Translations under genes and position numbers: made by a program | NCBI GenBank assembly: GCA_023454395.1 | Contig: JAEYFY010000434.1 | Span: 1-27,034, forward strand | Direction: 5' to 3' | DNA: 27,034 nucleotides | Origin: Pseudomonadota bacterium | GTDB lineage: Bacteria > Pseudomonadota > Gammaproteobacteria > Enterobacterales > Enterobacteriaceae | Shown here: positions 25,015 to 27,034 of the stretch, one piece after another | How positions within the stretch are numbered: position 1 is the stretch's first letter | Layout of the letters: every line of letters begins with the position of its first letter | The notes under the pieces: model-generated | What the model saw: the letters and a program-made list of their open reading frames with translations, nothing else | What the model was told of the DNA's origin: nothing | The model's database searches: none

Positions 25015-25974
25015 TCAGCGCGCTCCTTCATTTTTTGATAAACGTAATGTCATAAACTTAGAAATCGCAAGGACGATAAAGGTGATGACAAACAAGATAA
25101 GCCCTAATTCCATCAATGCCGCAGTATGTAACCCTGTTTCGGCTTCCGCAAATTCATTGGCTAATGCAGAGGTAATACTGTTTCCTGGCATAAACAGTGA
25201 TGCGGAATCTAATTGGTAGGTATTACCGATGATAAAGGTTACCGCCATGGTTTCACCTAAGGCGCGACCTAATCCCAGCATAACACCGCCGATAACACCA
25301 TTACGGGTATAAGGCAGAACGATATTCCAAATCACTTCCCATGTTGTACAGCCAATACCGTAGGCAGACTCTTTCATCATGACAGGCGTTTGTTCAAACA
25401 CATCACGCATGACAGAAGCGATATAAGGAATGATCATGATAGCGAGGATAACCCCTGCCGCCAGAATACCAATACCAAAAGCAGGGCCAGAGAAAAGCTC
25501 GCCAACGATAGGAATGGAAGACATCACATTGCCTACAGGCTCTTGGAAATAGGTTGCAAAGAGTGGTGCAAAGACAAATAGCCCCCACATACCATAAACA
25601 ATGCTGGGAATCGCGGCGAGTAACTCAATAGCGATACCTAACGGGCGTTTTAACCAATTAGGGGCTAATTCAGTTAAGAACAGAGCGATACCAAAACTGA
25701 CAGGAACAGCAATGATCAGTGCGATGACTGAGGTCACAATGGTGCCGTAAATCGGTACTAGTGCGCCAAATTCCTGAGCAGGAGGATCCCACTCTTTCGA
25801 CCATAAGAATGAAAGGCCGAATTGTTGAATACTTGGCCATGAGGCGAAAATCAGTGAAACAATGATACCTGTTAAAAGCAAAAGCGTAATCAACGCAGCT
25901 AGACGAACCAGTGCGCTGAAAATAACGTCCCCTCGTTTACTAGGGGCCTTTATTACCGTTGTGTGCTCGGCCAT
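25015..25974 (-). CDS. pstC: phosphate ABC transporter permease PstC
   Basis: A 319-residue inner-membrane permease that pairs with PstA. Signatures: [50 protein letters not shown] and the coupling loop [21 protein letters not shown], then [22 protein letters not shown] precedes the ATG. A hairpin (25995-26016) lies between it and pstS, and it is followed directly by pstA. It is part of the PhoB-controlled pst operon; the Pho box is expected upstream of pstS, outside this window. Confidence 0.95.
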   Translation of the reverse strand: MAEHTTVIKAPSKRGDVIFSALVRLAALITLLLLTGIIVSLIFASWPSIQQFGLSFLWSKEWDPPAQEFGALVPIYGTIVTSVIALIIAVPVSFGIALFLTELAPNWLKRPLGIAIELLAAIPSIVYGMWGLFVFAPLFATYFQEPVGNVMSSIPIVGELFSGPAFGIGILAAGVILAIMIIPYIASVMRDVFEQTPVMMKESAYGIGCTTWEVIWNIVLPYTRNGVIGGVMLGLGRALGETMAVTFIIGNTYQLDSASLFMPGNSITSALANEFAEAETGLHTAALMELGLILFVITFIVLAISKFMTLRLSKNEGAR

Positions 25975-25994
25975 AAAGCCTCTTTTAATTTATT

Positions 25995-26016
25995 ACCCCC
26001 TGTTTTAGCAGGGGGT
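25995..26016 (-). terminator. intercistronic hairpin between pstS and pstC
   Basis: ACCCCCTG (25995-26002) and CAGGGGGT (26009-26016) form a perfect 8-bp GC-rich stem with a 6-nt loop. On the minus strand it sits downstream of pstS with no strong T-run after it. It is likely a partial terminator or mRNA 3'-end stabiliser giving more PstS than PstC. Confidence 0.65.
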
Positions 26017-26051
26017 GAACGTTAACTTATCTCTTAATGATTACCGTTTTA

Positions 26052-27034
26052 TTAGTAAATCGGTTTACCATTACTGTCTTTGATACTTGTTTTCCATGCA
26101 GCACGAATTTGTTCTACAACTTCGGTAGGTAATACCGCGTAATCTAGGTTTTTCGCTTCCTGATTACCTTTGTCGTAAGCCCAGTTGAAGAAATTCAGTA
26201 CTTCTTTACCTTTTACGGCATCTTTTTGTGTTTGATGCACTAAGATGAAGGTAGTTGAAGTAATCGGCCATGCATTTTCACCTTTCTGGTTAGTCAGGTC
26301 TTGTGCAAAGCTTTTGCTCCAATCAATTTTTCTTGCTGCGGCACTAAAGCTGTCAGCGGTTGGTGCGATTGCTTCGCCGTCAGCGGTGACTAATTTAGTA
26401 TAAGCAAGGTTGTTTTGTTTCGCGTAAGCATATTCAACATAACCAATTGAACCTGGTACACGTTGAACGAATGCCGCGATACCATCATTCCCTTTTCCAC
26501 CTAATCCTGTCGGCCATTTTACGGTAGAGCCTGCGCCTACTTCATCTTTCCATGCACTATTTACTTTTGATAAGTAGCTAGTGAAAACGAATGATGTACC
26601 TGAACCGTCAGCACGGCGAATAACCGCAATATTTTGGTCTGGTAATTTTACGCCCGGATTGAGCTTAGTGATGGCAGGATCGTTCCATTTTTGGATCTTG
26701 CCTAGATAGATATTACCGATAGTGTCGCCATCTAAGGTCAGTTCACCTGATTTGATTCCAGGAATATTTACTGCCATAACAACGCCACCAATGACGGTAG
26801 GAAATTGGAATAAACCGTCAGCTTGTAATTTGTCGTCTGCTAATGGCGCATCTGAAGCACCAAAATCAACAGTATTTGCAATGATTTGTTTAACACCACC
26901 AGAGGAACCAATGCCTTGGTAGTTAATTTTGTTACCCGTTTCTTTCTGATAGGAATCTGCCCATTTAGCATAAACTGGGGCAGGGAACGTTGCGCCAGCA
27001 CCAGTCAGCGAGGTCGTTGCCTGTGCAGAAAGAG
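26052..27034 (-). CDS. pstS: phosphate-binding protein PstS (5' end cut by the window edge)
   Basis: A periplasmic phosphate-binding protein that delivers phosphate to PstC/PstA. The open frame runs off the window at 27034; the visible part begins [17 protein letters not shown], the end of the signal peptide and the start of the mature protein. The phosphate-binding loops are visible: [29 protein letters not shown] and [12 protein letters not shown]. The C-terminus is typical ([12 protein letters not shown]). A start at an internal Met (26777) would be false, because homology continues through it to the window end. It is first in the operon, and its Pho-box promoter lies outside the window. 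Confidence 0.96.
   Translation of the reverse strand, partial: LSAQATTSLTGAGATFPAPVYAKWADSYQKETGNKINYQGIGSSGGVKQIIANTVDFGASDAPLADDKLQADGLFQFPTVIGGVVMAVNIPGIKSGELTLDGDTIGNIYLGKIQKWNDPAITKLNPGVKLPDQNIAVIRRADGSGTSFVFTSYLSKVNSAWKDEVGAGSTVKWPTGLGGKGNDGIAAFVQRVPGSIGYVEYAYAKQNNLAYTKLVTADGEAIAPTADSFSAAARKIDWSKSFAQDLTNQKGENAWPITSTTFILVHQTQKDAVKGKEVLNFFNWAYDKGNQEAKNLDYAVLPTEVVEQIRAAWKTSIKDSNGKPIY

Noticed and set aside
26052..26777. A short PstS starting at the Met at 26777
   Set aside because: The reading frame and PstS homology continue upstream to the window edge at 27034, including the mature N-terminus, so the start lies outside the window.

Overview
The window looks like a chromosomal segment from an AT-rich enterobacterium, most likely Proteus or a close relative (Morganellaceae). 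This rests on the close resemblance of PhoU, PstB, PstS, AdeP and YdhR to their E. coli counterparts, on core genes of about 38-40 % GC where I counted by hand, and on the E. coli-like placement of an adeP-type gene near phoU-pstBACS. The genus is inference; no search was run.

Layout. Positions 1-2232 (+) hold a PMT/ArnT-type membrane glycosyltransferase followed closely by a RimJ/RimL-type GNAT acetyltransferase. Positions 2282-4032 (-) hold a YdhR-like small protein and an AdeP-type NCS2 purine permease with a plausible PurR operator upstream. After an AT-rich intergenic stretch comes an accessory block on the + strand: a TpsA-type two-partner-secretion exoprotein without an adjacent TpsB (4486-7005), then thirteen tightly packed co-directional genes (7082-19848). 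On the minus strand follow an incomplete polar amino-acid ABC transporter (one binding protein and two permeases, no ATPase; 19909-22344) and the phosphate operon pstS-pstC-pstA-pstB-phoU (22559-27034, pstS cut by the window edge), which ends in a strong rho-independent terminator.

The main point of interest is the thirteen-gene block. It reads as a type II fatty-acid/polyketide assembly line plus a membrane apparatus: AcpS-type phosphopantetheinyl transferase, FabG-type ketoreductase, FabZ-type dehydratase, acyl carrier protein, GcvT-family folate-binding protein, a single-chain fusion of a complete ketosynthase with a ketosynthase-like domain lacking every catalytic residue (KS-CLF fusion), two further divergent ketosynthase-fold proteins, an ABC ATPase-like protein whose Walker A and Walker B motifs are destroyed, a secreted or anchored helical protein, an FtsX/MacB-type permease, a FabD-type malonyl transacylase and a polytopic membrane protein. 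There is a ketoreductase and a dehydratase but no enoyl reductase, so the expected ACP-bound chain is a polyene. No thioesterase, adenylation enzyme, acyltransferase or glycosyltransferase is present, so chain release and starter loading are unexplained. I do not recognise this architecture as a characterised pathway.

Proposed cooperation (inference): AcpS arms the ACP, FabD-type AT loads malonyl units, KS-CLF elongates, KR and DH set double bonds, the GcvT-like protein performs a tetrahydrofolate-linked one-carbon or related step, and the FtsX-type permease with its ATPase-like partner and the two unknown envelope proteins places the product in or across the envelope. Any link to the neighbouring TPS exoprotein is untested.
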